This document shows positions 43,496 to 56,200 of a stretch of DNA of 64,000 bases, one piece after another. The translations under genes and the position numbers were made by a program. The notes beneath the pieces are model-generated. The model worked only from the letters and a program-made list of their open reading frames with translations. It was not told the DNA's origin and did not search any database. Each line of letters opens with the position of its first letter. Positions within the stretch are counted from its first letter, which is position 1. The DNA comes from Chondrosia reniformis (taxonomy: Eukaryota > Porifera > Demospongiae > Chondrillida > Chondrillidae), in the NCBI GenBank assembly GCA_947172415.1, contig OX359193.1:1064501-1128500 (forward strand), read 5' to 3'.

Positions 43496-46400
43496 CTAAG
43501 TAGCATTACAAATTGTATTCCTCTCACTGCTAAGATTTTGAAGCTTTACTCCATTCTCCCTCTGAAGATGGCCATCTAGCTTATCAAAACACCCATCACA
43601 CACTCGCACGGGACTAGAAAGAAGTTCATTCTTGACTAGAGCAGATTTGTTGGAACACCAACCACAAAATACGCCACCACAATTTCTAAAGCAAAAATAA
43701 TGATCCTTTTTGGTACTAGTTAACCTACATATACGTACTAGCCCTTCACACTCTAACACATGCACATGGATATGCATAATAACTTTAGGAGAATTTGGAC
43801 ATACATACTTATCTGCATACAAAAAAAATTAGTGGCAGTGGACTTTCTAATGAGATGGTGATTATACAGACAGTTGTGGACTGATTATCACAGAATTACA
43901 GTTAATGAGTACAAACAATCCATACAGCCATCATGGAAATACAAGGCACTTCGGCACACATGGAAATACAAGGCACTTCGGCACACATGGAAATACAAGG
44001 CACTTCAGCACACATGGAAATTACAAGTGATCCACTAAGTGTATATAGGCATTATGTGATAGAGGACACATGCACAGTAGAGGTGTACATACCATTCCTT
44101 AGCTCAGGTCATACCGTTAAATGAAATACATGTTATTGTCAACTATACATGGCATGTCACCTGCAGTGGTGTTTTCGTGTGATTGGCCATACTGTAAGAC
44201 TAGTCTGACACTTCATGCAAGCAGAAACTTGATGATCAGGAACCCATCGGACCCCTACTGCATCATCAGATGTCACCTTAAGCCAGCTATTCAGCTCAGG
44301 CTGTAACAAAGAGATTATAAATACAGTGGAAACTGGTTACAAGAAGTCTATAAGTGGTATGTTACCTGCCATATGTGGTCACTAACTCAAGACAACCTAC
44401 TGTATATAGAGGCTGTAACTATTGATTGGATTGGATAGGTGCAGTTGTAACTAGACCAGACCTACCTCTTCGTCTGGTGGGGTGCATGGCTTGAGGACTT
44501 TAGATTGACGGCTGTTTTTCTCTATATGTACTTTTGGAGTAAATCTTTGATCATCTTTCAATATTTTGCACAAGCGTTGTTGAATAGGGTCCACTTCAAT
44601 CACCAATCCCTCAGCTCCAAGAAACTGGCCTATGGCTTGGATATAACTCTCATTTGGTGAAGGCTTTCTTCTCAAGGAAAGGTTCTCTAATTTGCTGTTT
44701 ATATCTAGACTTTCTTCTTTCTTAGAGTGGTGAGGGAGTTCCATTCGACTCATGTCCATTTTCTTTGGGATATGGTGTCCGTTTTCCACTGGAGCAGAAG
44801 ATTGCTGCTGAGAGCAACCCAGGAGAGAAAAGTGTTCATGAGAAGTGTCCCAATCTTGGGCACTAATCTGCACTTGTTGGGTGCTACAATAGAGTCTTTT
44901 CCACAATATCAAATCTCTTACAGCAGTTTTCACAGGTAACGTCTACATATATACATGTGTAGATAACACATACAATCTTCTTTTAGAAAATATTACAAAG
45001 GCTACAGTATATTTAGAGGGGGCAGCCTAATGTTTCTTTGTTATTAATATTTGGCAACTTGACTGTCTTTAAGATTGGGGGACATTTTTAAGAGAGATAA
45101 AATGTCCTCCCCCTGCTCCCTCTAAAGGAACCTTTGTTTACAACTGATTTAGTCATAGAGATATGAACTGTGTAGATTTAGTTATAAAAACCTACAGAGC
45201 ATAGCATAGCTACACTCTATATGTCCTTCGGTCCTAGTATATACGGCTATAGGCATGACTGGACAGTAGGCGGTATGTAACAGTAAAAGTATATATGTAC
45301 TGTCTACATAATAAGAATACTGTAAACTAGCATTGCATTAGCGTTCTACACAATGACATACAGTTCTTCCTTCTGGGACAGTGTACAGGAGATTGGTGTA
45401 GAGTTCCTCTTGTTGATGAATACTATCCCAAATTGAACGTGACTTCGTGTAAAGTTCAGCCGCAATCCTCTCTTTGACACAATTACCAAGAAACGTACCA
45501 AACAGTCGAGCATAGCAGTGTTGAACCAAATACACCTACACACATATACATACTCTCTCCTAGCCTATAATATCTATCATTACACACATAACAATCATTG
45601 CACACACAGGAACACTGCACATAAATTTCATGAAAAATCTAAGATACCATTTTCCTACATGCTATATGCCTATTCTGTAAAAGAGCCTATAGGGGAACTA
45701 AACCTGAAGAGAGCTTTGGATGAGGATACAGGAGTCTTTTCTTCCTTCTTTTCCCTTCTTTCATCTTCTTCTCCACTGGGTCAGACAGCTGTTTCTGGGA
45801 ATTCCACCCTTCATCAGTGATCCTGGGAGTCTTTGTCTTTTTCTTTATCTTGATCTTCTGTGAATCCTTGGCATGGCTCTTTTACAGAATAGGCATAGCA
45901 TGTAGGAAAATGGTATCTTAGATTTTTCATGTATCATGTAGGTATACGTATATCTATATCAGAGACATAACAAGTTTGCTATAGGAATTGAAATACCAGG
46001 AATGTAGGCAATTTTGTTACACAGGGACATCTTCATTACTATAGTTACTGAACAGCTCTGTAATAAGTGTAATTTGTTCAGTGACTTACTAAGAGGCTCT
46101 CATTGAAACCAAAGTCACACGGAAACTGCTGAAGAAGCTGATAGACACTGTCACACCATTGAAGGAAGATGGGGCTCTTTTCCTCACTTTGAAAACTGCA
46201 TCTGTCCTCAAATTTATGGCCAAACTCAAGCCACTCTCTCTTAATCAGGTCCAGGAACCCCTTCATCAATGTACAGTACAACAATGAAATACCACACGAT
46301 TATTACAACAGCATTGACATAACAGAAGAAGATATAACCAGATGAAGGAAGGCCAATATATATTCCTTTACATACATATCCTTACCTCCAGTGTCCTATA

Positions 46401-49400
46401 TGAAGGGTCTGCTATTAGCTTTGCTAAGGATACAACCTGAGCTGTTCTATCCCATCCATCACTGCAGTGCACAAGGACCGGCCTGGCTTCTTCCAGTGTA
46501 CTCACCACTTCTGCTGATACCTCCATAATTTGAGACAGGTACTGCAGCCATTTTGTTCCTTCCAAGTTGGACAAGAAGCTGAGTAAAGAGTGATAGTATA
46601 TTCATATTATATTGCCACAGACTCTGTTTTTATCTTAATGTGCATGAGATGGTAAAATTATCTATATTAAATAATCAGAAGACATAAGGGTATAAGGGTC
46701 ACAGCTGAAGGAGAATTCTCAGAAAAAGTTGTCAGGACCAGTGGAGAAGAAGAATTCTATCTTTATCTAAAGCTCTCTATAAATGTGTACATATATATGC
46801 ATGTGTGCATTTCTTTCAGTCTCAGTCCTAAGTCTCAGGAACCAGTGGAAATAGTGTCTGACGACTCATTTCATGCGTACCTTTGACCACTTCCATTCCG
46901 CAGCAGTGATCTGAATCCCTTGAAACTCTTGTAGATGTCGTGAATGTTTACCAGCCCCTTGTACTCCAAAATACAATTCTTATAGTACTCTACACAGGTA
47001 AATACAAGTAAATATCCCAGGTGGATCTATGTATATCATTTCTAATTCATTTTTATCTTTATTAGATATGCGGTGCAATTTGCACATTACATCACTTATC
47101 TATCCATGTCAATACCTCTGTACTTAACTAGTGGCTTTTCTCCCTATTTATTATTTTCCAATGAAGAAGACCTTTGGGTCAAGATGTTCAGATAATTGAT
47201 TCAATAAATGTTGCCGATGCCCAATAATTGAGGTTATCATATGTACTTATATACAGTGCAAGTTAATATAATATAAATAATTCATATGGCTCCAAGAAAG
47301 GACCTAGAAACAAAATGGGCATATTATCATAAAATTCAGGGTATAAAACTCATTTTAAATTAAGGGATTATTTATTTAGGCCTCTGTTTGGTAGAAAACA
47401 GAGGACAAAATCTGCATATATAAAACCTATAGAAATTTATATTGAAACAATGTGTTATATTTATAAAAAAAATTCAATTGGTCTGATCACTGTGAAGCCA
47501 ACATATACATATGTAGCTGCTACGTACATACCTGGATTTTCTGATCCTCCACCTTTAGTCCTGTTCCCAAAGGCTGCCATATATGATCTCAGATCAAATA
47601 TCTTCATTTTCCTAACATACTGATCATCACCAATGCTTGATTCAGAGAGGTTGCTTAGCAACAGTGATGGCTCATGAAACCCTGAGTGCTGATTGGCCAG
47701 CTCCAGTCCATTACTGCAGGCTTTAGAGATTTCCAAGAGAAGCTTTTCATCTGCCTCATTTCTCCAGCTGAACCAGCCTACTTCCGGTTGACTTGATCGA
47801 ACCAACACACAGCCATTTTCATGCCTTAAAGCAGAACACAGATATTATATACCTTTAACTGGTTAGATAAATGTGTATATGCACTACTATACAAAGTGAG
47901 AGTGGTAATTGCACTATAGCCTGTGAGGAGGCCATGAGGAAGAAATGAATAATCACTGTAAGATCACTGCAGTCTCATCTTGGTATGGGGATTGAAATCC
48001 TGTTAAAATAGCAACTAGTGATCACCTCCCAGTCATCCAAGATGGCAAAATTCATCAAAGAACCACAGAAAGTTTCACCCTCATTTGGGCTCACATTTTG
48101 GTGGTGAATTCGAATGACTGCCCTAACTATATAGGTAGGTCTATAATACCAGTCTTATATAGGTAGGTCTATAATACCAGTCTTATATAGGTAGGTCTAT
48201 AATACCAGTCTTATATAGGTAGGTCTACATACTATAAAACATGTAATTGTTCACCTCCACACTATAGCTGGAATTCTTCCTTTAGATCTGAATTTAGACA
48301 CTACCTTCAATTCTTCATCTGTCATTGCTTTAGGAACTACTAGCAGTTTTGGATACGTTTCACACAACCTAATCAATAGAACAGCATACAAACTCATTAT
48401 AATATACAGCATATGACTAAGTCAGCAGTCTTAATACAGGACAATTGGATTTAGATTCATGTCTTCCTTTAATATTAAATTATGAAATGTAATAATAAAT
48501 AATATTTACCTCCAAGGATCATGAAAACATGTAGATCTAGATATAATAATAAATTTATATTCCTCCTGTCCATTCCATACTATCATAGGATAAGGTTATA
48601 AATGCCATAGGGTAATACTACATGTATAGTTAATTTATGCATGACCTAAATACAAAATTGCAGTAGCTCAACCAGGCTACTACAAGCATACTTTGACCAT
48701 CACTTGAAAGAGCTTACTCAAAATGTTGATTGATGTCTGTAATCTTCCAACAGCTTCCCAGGTTCATTTGAAGTTTGTCAAATTCTTCCCTGACCAACTG
48801 AGAGGATAATTCCAATTCTGATCCACTTTGCTTTAATTCTTGTCTGCTGTCCATTATAGCTGCAAAGTGTCTCAGTGAAAAGGCACTCTTCAGTCCACGG
48901 TTGGCAAGGACTACCAGGAAGCGATCCCTCCACTTTTGACATTCTACTTGAGTTGGGAACTCAATACTACGAAAGGGACAGTGCAAAGATTCAAACCAAC
49001 ATATATCATATGTACATACGTACATATATGAAGTGATAAGGGGATATGTTGCGTACATTATGATAACTCGACTTATTAAGTAGTAGCACCATTTAATAAA
49101 TCAACAATTGGAAGGTCTTCATCAGCATTTTCTACCTATTAAGACTTTCAGGTCGAAACATTGAGATATGTGTATACGTATATTAAGTAACCAATGACCT
49201 ATACTTACGTGCATTGTGTTGTATCACTGCAATTAATTACAAGGGAGCTGGGCATGGCTATCTCCAGCGTATCAACCAGTCCTATAGGACACTATACAAT
49301 ACAAACATACAGGTGTAACACAATTAAGAGGAAGTCATATAATTATCATAGATACAATTATCTTTTGCACAAGTTAGCAAAACACCACCAACTAAGTGGG

Positions 49401-50093
49401 AGACTTTGACCTAAAGTATGCAACATACATACATACAACTCATGGTTACATAGATGTACATTCTCAGTTACATAAATGTACATTCTCAGTTACATAGATG
49501 TACATTCTAGTATATTCACGGTTACATAGATGTACATTCTAGTATATTCACGGTTACATAGATGTACATTCTAGTATATTCTCAGTTACATAGATGTACA
49601 TTCTAGTATATTCACGGTTACATAGAGATAAAAACAGTTTGGTATGCGCTATATACATAATACAATGAGCTGTATTCTCACACAGTGGAAGGTGGTCGGA
49701 TACGCTATGAACATCCTGTAGTCGGACAGCGCTAGCACCAGGGACGTGCCGAGGGAAGGCTGGTAAACGCACCCGAGGAAGCGCGTCTGCTCACCGGCCA
49801 ACGGCTCAAAGGGAAGCTGAACTGAAGTATCGTCTACATACAACAAAAGTGGAGGACGAGTCAAAACCAATCAAGAACACACTTGGGTAGTGATTGCGGA
49901 ATAGAAGATTTAAACTGATATCGTAAAGAGGTGTGGCTACCAGTAATATAAGCCGCTTAGGACGGATAGTAACTTAATCCTTAAAATTTTCTTTTTTCTT
50001 AATTCTTAACAAACCACAAGTTGCCAGAATGTCCTCGTAAGCATCTCCTCGGTGTATATTTCCAAAGCTACTTTCCTCCGAAATTAAGGACAT
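43496..50093 (-). CDS. MTMR4: Myotubularin-related PI3P phosphatase with FYVE finger (MTMR3/4 type)
   Basis: Thirteen exons: 50015-50093, 49682-49833, 49209-49291, 48718-48966, 48255-48368, 47532-47824, 46881-46989, 46386-46578, 46090-46260, 45362-45535, 44466-44942, 44161-44300 and 43496-43685; 2,424 nt, 807 aa, in phase. Order: PH-GRAM domain ([28 protein letters not shown]), myotubularin phosphatase core with [33 protein letters not shown] and active-site loop [13 protein letters not shown] (CX5R intact), then [16 protein letters not shown] shortened linker leads to the FYVE finger with WVPD, RKHHCRNCGG and RVCDGC, all three canonical PI3P-binding motifs. The enzyme should remove the 3-phosphate from PI3P and PI(3,5)P2 on endosomes. 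It is about 390 residues shorter than human MTMR3/4; MTMR3 versus MTMR4 cannot be decided. Shares a promoter with VPS29. Confidence 0.93.
43931..44018. repeat. 27-bp tandem repeat in an MTMR intron
   Basis: Three-plus copies of CATGGAAATACAAGGCACTT plus CGGCACA between the two FYVE exons. The unit is 9 codons long, so a plus-strand frame repeats MEIQGTSAH; that frame is not a gene. Confidence 0.85.
45629..45931. mobile_element. Full-length family A MITE with about 58-bp terminal inverted repeats
   Basis: Left end CATGAAAAATCTAAGATACC to TTCTGTAAAAGAGCC is mirrored almost perfectly at the right end (GGCTCTTTTACAGAATAGGC to GATTTTTCATG). The 303-bp interior has CTATAGGGGAACTAAACCTG, GGATGAGGATACAGGAGTC, TTCTCCACTGGGTCAGACAG and CACCCTTCATCAGTGATCC. 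No coding frame. At least nine partial relatives occur in this window, always in introns or spacers. Sits in an MTMR intron. Confidence 0.88.
46700..46785. mobile_element. Family A MITE fragment
   Basis: CAGCTGAAGGAGAATTCTCAG, then CCAGTGGAGAAGAAGAATTC and TATCTAAAGCTCTC; decayed copy in an MTMR intron. Confidence 0.5.
47150..47235. mobile_element. GTTTCGACC-family remnant
   Basis: GAAGAAGACCTTTGGGTCAAGATGTTCAG, then AATAAATGTTGCCGATGCCC; one arm plus core of the foldback family. In an MTMR intron. Confidence 0.45.
48122..48236. repeat. 28-bp tandem repeat (x4)
   Basis: Four copies of ATAGGTAGGTCTATAATACC plus AGTCTTAT, ending just upstream (in plus coordinates) of the MTMR exon at 48255. 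Confidence 0.9.
49080..49170. mobile_element. GTTTCGACC-family remnant
   Basis: GGAAGGTCTTCATCAGCATT and, downstream, TTTCAGGTCGAAACATTGAG form the inverted core of the foldback family. MTMR intron. Confidence 0.5.
49440..49625. repeat. About 32-bp tandem repeat in an MTMR intron
   Basis: Five to six copies of TTACATAGATGTACATTCTA plus GTATATTCACGG, with shorter variants at the left end. It ends about 55 bp from the exon at 49682. Confidence 0.88.
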
Positions 50094-50265
50094 CTCGCCG
50101 TCTTTAACAGAAAACAAACACAAAAGTGTCTATTAGCTCTAGGGTCTTTCCCAGGTAGGCAGGTTTCGGATGACGCAGCTATCTACCAATAGTATGCAAT
50201 TTAAACGCCGTTGGAATAATATAAAAAACGTTAGGATCAAAGCACGTGACCAGACGAAGCTTAAA
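50094..50265. promoter_or_regulatory. Bidirectional promoter of MTMR and VPS29 with CACGTG box
   Basis: Only 172 bp separate the MTMR ATG (minus, 50093) from the VPS29 ATG (plus, 50266). The region contains AGCACGTGACC with a CACGTG E-box at 50243-50248. No TATA box is evident. The VPS29 ATG lies in TTAAAATGGTGGG, which is weakly YY1-like. Shared regulation is inferred from the geometry. Confidence 0.65.
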
Positions 50266-52911
50266 ATGGTGGGTTTCATTGATCTTGTTTAAATCTTCCA
50301 GCGCATGGATCACTTTCCTCTCGTCTTTCCGCAGCTGGTGTTAGTGATAGGAGATTTTCACGTTCCGCACAGAACATCCAGTCTGCCCCCTCAGTTTAAG
50401 AAGCTCCTGGTTAGTCAGTTTGGAAGCTAGTGAAGACATAGATTATCTTAGAGATTGCATTATTTACAGTGGCCCCAGGATTATTATTAGTTATCGTATT
50501 CGTAAAGGTTTATTTGTGGCATAATATGCCTTAGCGGAGAGAGACAAGGACTCATGAAAATCTAATACACCATTTTCCTACATGCTATAGACCTATTCTG
50601 TAAAAGAGTCTATAGGGGAACTAAACCTGGAGAGAGCTTTGGGTAAAGATACAGGAGTCTTTTCTTTTCTTTTCTTTATTCTTCTGCTCCATTGGGCCAT
50701 GTAATAAAAAAATATTAGTCATGATAATTTATCTGCTTGATAAGCGTTGACTGCTTCTCTCTTTATTGTTATTTCCATTTCTTGTTTGAGCTTGTTGATC
50801 TGTTTGTTGTGTCTCTGGTTGCTAGGTACCCGGCAGGATCCAGCATATTCTGTGTACTGGGAACTTGTGTACTAATGAAATATACGACTTTCTGAAGACC
50901 CTGGCCAGTGATGTACATGTTTCTAAGGGAGACTTTGATGAGGTAAGAATGGATTAGTTGGCTCATGAATAATATAAAATGTAATTTCCTGTGGACAGAA
51001 ATATACATTGATTTGACTGTTTTCTGGACTTGGTTGCACTAGACCTGTGTTTATTTAATTGGCCACCATTTCTTGTTACATGTTATGTAGCAGAAGACTA
51101 TGATCCTTTATTCTGTTGTACTTTGACGTTACAGCGAAAATGTACAGATTCATTAATTGATTCATATTGTTAGTTTTTTAATGATTATAATGCTTCCTCA
51201 AGCTTATAGCTGTTGAAATCTATGTGTCTAAATGTTCTAAATTGTAAGTGTTGCTGAATACTCATACTCTAAAATGACTGCAACAGTACCCCATATCAGA
51301 TATTATGTAATATACTGTTATATGCTGGGAACTCTGAATAATATCAGAGAGTAAGGAAGTGCTCTTTAAGCAGGGATGGCTGAAAAAACATGGCCGCCCT
51401 ATGTATACATATGTGCCACACAGCAACATATCCAGTGATTCTTCCCTTTCATATTGTGCACTCATCTTCTTGCAGAATGCCTCGTGGCCGGAGCAGAAGG
51501 TAGTTGCTGTGGGACAGTTCCGAATTGGTTTGATCCACGGACATCAAGTGGTGCCCTGGGGAGATATAGAGAGCCTGTCTCTTGTAAGTTGAACCCTACA
51601 GTGGACATATATACACTGCTATGTCCTGACTTTATATATATACTGTATACTAGGATAGGATGAGATATGTCAGAAGCACTTGAGAATTAATGAAAAATCT
51701 AATATACCATTTTCCTACATGCTATATGCCTATTCTGTAAAAAGAGCCTATAGGGGAACTAAACCTAAAGTTAATGTATACCATACTTCATCAGCATTCA
51801 TAATGTTATACGTACCATCTTAGATAAACCATTATTGTCATCATCCCTAGTGAATTTAGCATTTAGTTTTCTTGCTCTATAGAGGAAGTGATTTAGGGAT
51901 TATATGTCTCTTTGTAGAAGTGTGTAATGTGTAATAGCATATACGTATGCATGCGTCTAACTGTTCATTGCATGGACTAGTTAACCTGTGGACAAGTGTC
52001 TGTACTTATGTGCATAGTTAGGTTGTCAGAAGTAACTAATTACGTAAGTTTAGGAGTTACAGAATGTAATGTAATATTAGTATGTCTTATCTTCCAGGTA
52101 CAAAGGCAGCTTGATGTGGATATATTGATATCTGGCCACACCCACAAAGTAAGTAGCCACACCTCCACTATTAGCTTTATACATTACCATTCCACTGTTT
52201 ACTGTACATGCAGTTTAGTGCTCGGGAACATGAGGATAAGTTTTACATAAACCCTGGTTCTGCTACGGGAGCTTACAATGCCCTGGAACTGTAAGTTTGG
52301 ATAGATTATATTATGTGGTGGATAGACATATTGAAAATTTCAGTTTAGCCTAAAATAGTAGACAGGTCCGTATGCAGCTCCAAGACTGGGAGGTTCTTCT
52401 GTTCTCAAAGTGGAACTCATCATATAGATTAACATGTAGCATGCATGTGATGCTTACTCATTCGCCACATGTCAAGTGTTTTGCATGCTCCCCCCCCCCC
52501 CCCCCCAATTTCTGGCATGTGAGCTATTGGTATAGTGGGGGGGGAGTTGCTGCTCAAGGCGAGTGGGGGAGGGGGGCATCAAAAGAACCCCCTGCATACG
52601 GGCCTGGTAGAACAGGTGATCCAGCATTTTCTTGTCTAAAATCTATGCATACATACGTAGGTACGTATAATGTATCTTGCTAATTTATATATCTGACCCA
52701 TGCACTAAACAACAAGTGTCTATATTGCAATAAAAGAAAGCTGATCATGAAATTAATTATTTGAGGACATGTGTCTTCCATCTTGTTTAGTGATGTAATA
52801 CCCTCCTTTGTGCTAATGGACATACAGGGGGATACTGCCGTCATCTATACCTATCAACTGAGCAAAGATGTGCAAGTTCAGAAAATGGAGTACAAGAAAA
52901 AGTCTTCATAA
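50266..52911 (+). CDS. VPS29: VPS29, retromer subunit
   Basis: Exons 50266-50268 (the ATG alone), 50335-50409, 50826-50942, 51476-51583, 52098-52148, 52214-52290 and 52791-52911 join in phase to 183 aa (human 182). The metallophosphoesterase fold landmarks are all present: [53 protein letters not shown] and [17 protein letters not shown]29 scaffolds VPS35 in the retromer that recycles cargo from endosomes. The exon 1 boundary ATG|GTGGGT is chosen because it yields MLVLVIGD directly, as in the shorter human isoform. Introns carry family A pieces (50548-50700, 51689-51770) and another TIR element (52363-52606). Confidence 0.96.
50548..50700. mobile_element. Family A MITE, left half
   Basis: ATGAAAATCTAATACACCAT, then CCTACATGCTATAGACCTAT, TATAGGGGAACTAAACCTGG and ACAGGAGTCTTTTC. 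Keeps the left TIR; truncated after the CTCCATTGGGCC segment. VPS29 intron. Confidence 0.75.
51689..51770. mobile_element. Family A MITE, left end only
   Basis: AATGAAAAATCTAATATACC through CTATAGGGGAACTAAACCT, then unrelated sequence. VPS29 intron. Confidence 0.75.
52363..52606. mobile_element. TIR element with CAGGYCCGTATGCAG ends
   Basis: Begins CAGGTCCGTATGCAG and ends CTGCATACGGGCCTG, 14 of 15 bases inverted. The interior contains a run of 16 or more C and GGGGGGGGAG. No open frame of note, so non-autonomous. VPS29 intron. Confidence 0.75.
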
Positions 52912-53244
52912 CATTTTTGTATGGTAACTGGTTTATGATTGATGTTTGCATGTAAAGAATGTAAACAAACTAGCATTCTCTTGTTTGTAACGGATAGAAT
53001 CCTGCTACATACGAATGAATGAATAGGCTATGGGCACCTTCACTTACAACCTACCTAAAAATAGTAGACTAGTCAACCAAGGTCTATATATACTGTACTC
53101 CAAATAGTTGGTATAGGGAAAGTTAATACACATAAGGTGACACTAGATATCTAACCTTGTATGAATTATGCATGATAAAACCACTATATATATATATATC
53201 TACAGTAATGTTACGAAGCGTTAGTCTAAATTATAAGTAGCTGA

Positions 53245-56200
53245 ATGTATCTGCAAAGCAGTTTAATTTTGGTCGTTTCAGTAACTTTGGCAACAGGACA
53301 ACAAAAGTCCTACAATGATCCAATTGAACCAGGACAGAACTACTGTAAGACCATAGAAGAGGCTGTCAACTACCTTAGGGGACGTGAAATCCTAGAGGAC
53401 ATAAATTTAGATTTCTTAAGAGACATAGCTTACGTTGAGACGAAGGACGGAGAGCGTCTTGTGACTACTAATGATACTATTAATCGAGGACTTTGGAATA
53501 TAAATGAAAAACAAAGGTCTTATCTTAATAATACAGTTTATTGTGAGAAGGTTAGAGATATACTTGGTAACGAGTTTACATGTGGATCAATGACATCGTA
53601 TGAGCAACCAATATCTGCAGCAACAGCTGCTTTGGCATACATAATTATTGCATTATTTGACTTCGATGATAATAAAATAAATAAAAATCTTGTCTCAACG
53701 ATGTTTAACAATAATTCAAGTTGGCAACTTTACAGGCTATACAGTAATAACACAAATGTTTCCCAGGAATGGTTTGATAATAAAACAAGAGCTTTGCGGG
53801 ATCCAACTGAACAGTATTGCTTCAGCTGTGAGAATATAGAAAGCAAAGGAGATGTCATCGTTCTCATGGACAGTTCTGGTAGTGTCGGCGACGGTAACTT
53901 TGAAATTGCAAAGAGATTCATGGTTAATTTGGCTAGTCACTTAAACCTTGGTCCTTATAAATTTGGTGTCATAACTTACAGCCATCTTTGCCAAGACACG
54001 TACAGCGTCCCTCTAAGTGACGATATAGGACATCTTAATGATTCAATAATGGCTATACCGTATACTGGTGGTGGCACTCTTACCGGAGCAGCCATCTACC
54101 ATGCTGTGAGCAAATTTGAACCAGATTCTGGATTTAAAGGTCGATCAAAGGACAAAGGTGTCAATCGTATTCTGATAGTAGCTACAGACGGAAGGTCGGG
54201 TGACAGTGTTTCTGAGCCTTCCGAGTATGCATCCAATAATAGTATCGAAGTGTTCAGCATTGGCATTGGTTCAAATGTTAATGAAGAGGAACTACGTACC
54301 ATAGCTAAAGAACCTCACCACGTATTTCATGTTGATACATATGAGCACCTCTTCCAACTGTCCTTAGTCATACAAACAGCAACCTGCCGCTCCAGAGTGC
54401 ACATATCTCCAACTAATGGTAGTGAATCACTACACCTCAACATCACTGAAGACAAGGTGTTCTTTGCACAGATAATGATTTCAGAAAGCAGACTGCAAGA
54501 GTGTAATAATGAAGGCAAAAATGCAATCAACTTAAATATTACAGTAATAAACGGAGAAATAGTAGTATATGGGTCTTTTGAGATAGAGTTCCCAGATAGT
54601 AAAAATTATGATTACAATTGGACAATTGGGTCTGGTCAAAATGTTTCACCGCAATTTGAGGTAAACACTCATGATCATTGCAGTGGATCAAAGAGACGCA
54701 GACAAATTGATAATGATAATCAAGTTTTTTACATGGCCATTCAGAGTGGAAACACTTCTGTAACTTTGGACATTGACACATCAATCGGACCACTTAACGA
54801 GGAGAACTTGCTTGCTGTGATAGTGACCAAAGTGACTGACACAGAAGCAGAAGGTTTATTATCATACCACTGCATTGCAAACTGCACATGTCCTGATGCA
54901 TATGTAGTATGGGAAAGGGACAGCATCAATCCAGCATTGCCCACAGCTGCTAAAGCTGTAACATCTTCAAACAATCGCGAAACAACATTAAACCTATTTA
55001 CAAACACCTTGGGATATTCAGGCGGATTCTATTGCTACATTCGCTCTCCTAGCGTGATTGGGACATTTGGGGAAAGGATTGAGGTCAACCTTAAATGTCA
55101 AAATGGACATGCCATTAACAACATTTACTGTTTGTGTGATCCTGGTTGGAGGGGTGACTTCTGTGGACAAGGTATATACATGCATATGCACTTACATCAG
55201 CAGAATGCCTGAATTATATAGATGCCTTACCTTTTATCTTGCAGCAATATGCACGACTCCATGTTCAAACAGTGGCACTTGTGTCAGTCCCGATCATTGT
55301 GAGTGCACTGAAGAATGGACAGGAACCACATGTACTACAAAAGGTTAACTTACCCCATTCATATTTGAGTCCATAATTTTAGACCTTGGTCTTGGACATG
55401 CATACTTTGTAAGTCTTTATACTCATACCAATTAATATGTACCACCAAAGGGTTAACTGCACTAAGCCAGTTCAAAGACTCAAAGACATGATAGAAATAA
55501 TTTATTACTGCTGCCATTTAATAGGACTTCGTCTCCCAACCAAGAGGGGGTCACTTGGTTGGTCAGGTATCTACCCTATATATTATATGTACATACATAC
55601 ATTTTGTATGCATGAATTTTGTTCTATATATGTGTGATTTCATTTTGACTCCACAAACATATATATACAGTGTAGGTCATTTATGTATATTAATCCTTCT
55701 GTATATAGTGGAGAAACCAGATGTAGTGGTAGCTGTATTAGTGCCCGTAATGTTGGTGGTAGGGCTAGGGGTGGCTATTGGTCTGCTGATCGCTCTAGTT
55801 GTGTGGAGATGGAGGAAGCAGAAAGGTAAACACAATGTTGAAGCTACTGAAGAGGCACCTGGAGAGAGAAGACTAAGCAGGCGCATCTCTAAGCAGCTTT
55901 ACAAGCTAACATCAAAAGGTCGTCTGTCACTTTCAAGTACCATGAGTCCCTCCATGGAATATCTCAGTATGTACAACATATTATAGTCATACATTCATCA
56001 TTTAGGCATGAATTGCATTATACGTAACTATTTGAAATTGTTTAACTCGCAATTAATTGCCACTTACAGATTTGTATATTATATATACAGTATAGGATCA
56101 ATGTATAGCTAACAAACATAGGCTAGAGCTGTCCTGTATAATTACACCTATCTTTTTAAAAGCAGCCTAATCAAAGAACTAACATTGCATAGTTCTTTAT

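Noticed and set aside
44121..44306. Plus-strand ORF of 61 codons
   Set aside because: Antisense shadow of the FYVE exon 44161-44300.
54096..55007. Minus-strand ORFs inside the VWA gene
   Set aside because: Shadows of the long VWA exon; no signature of their own.
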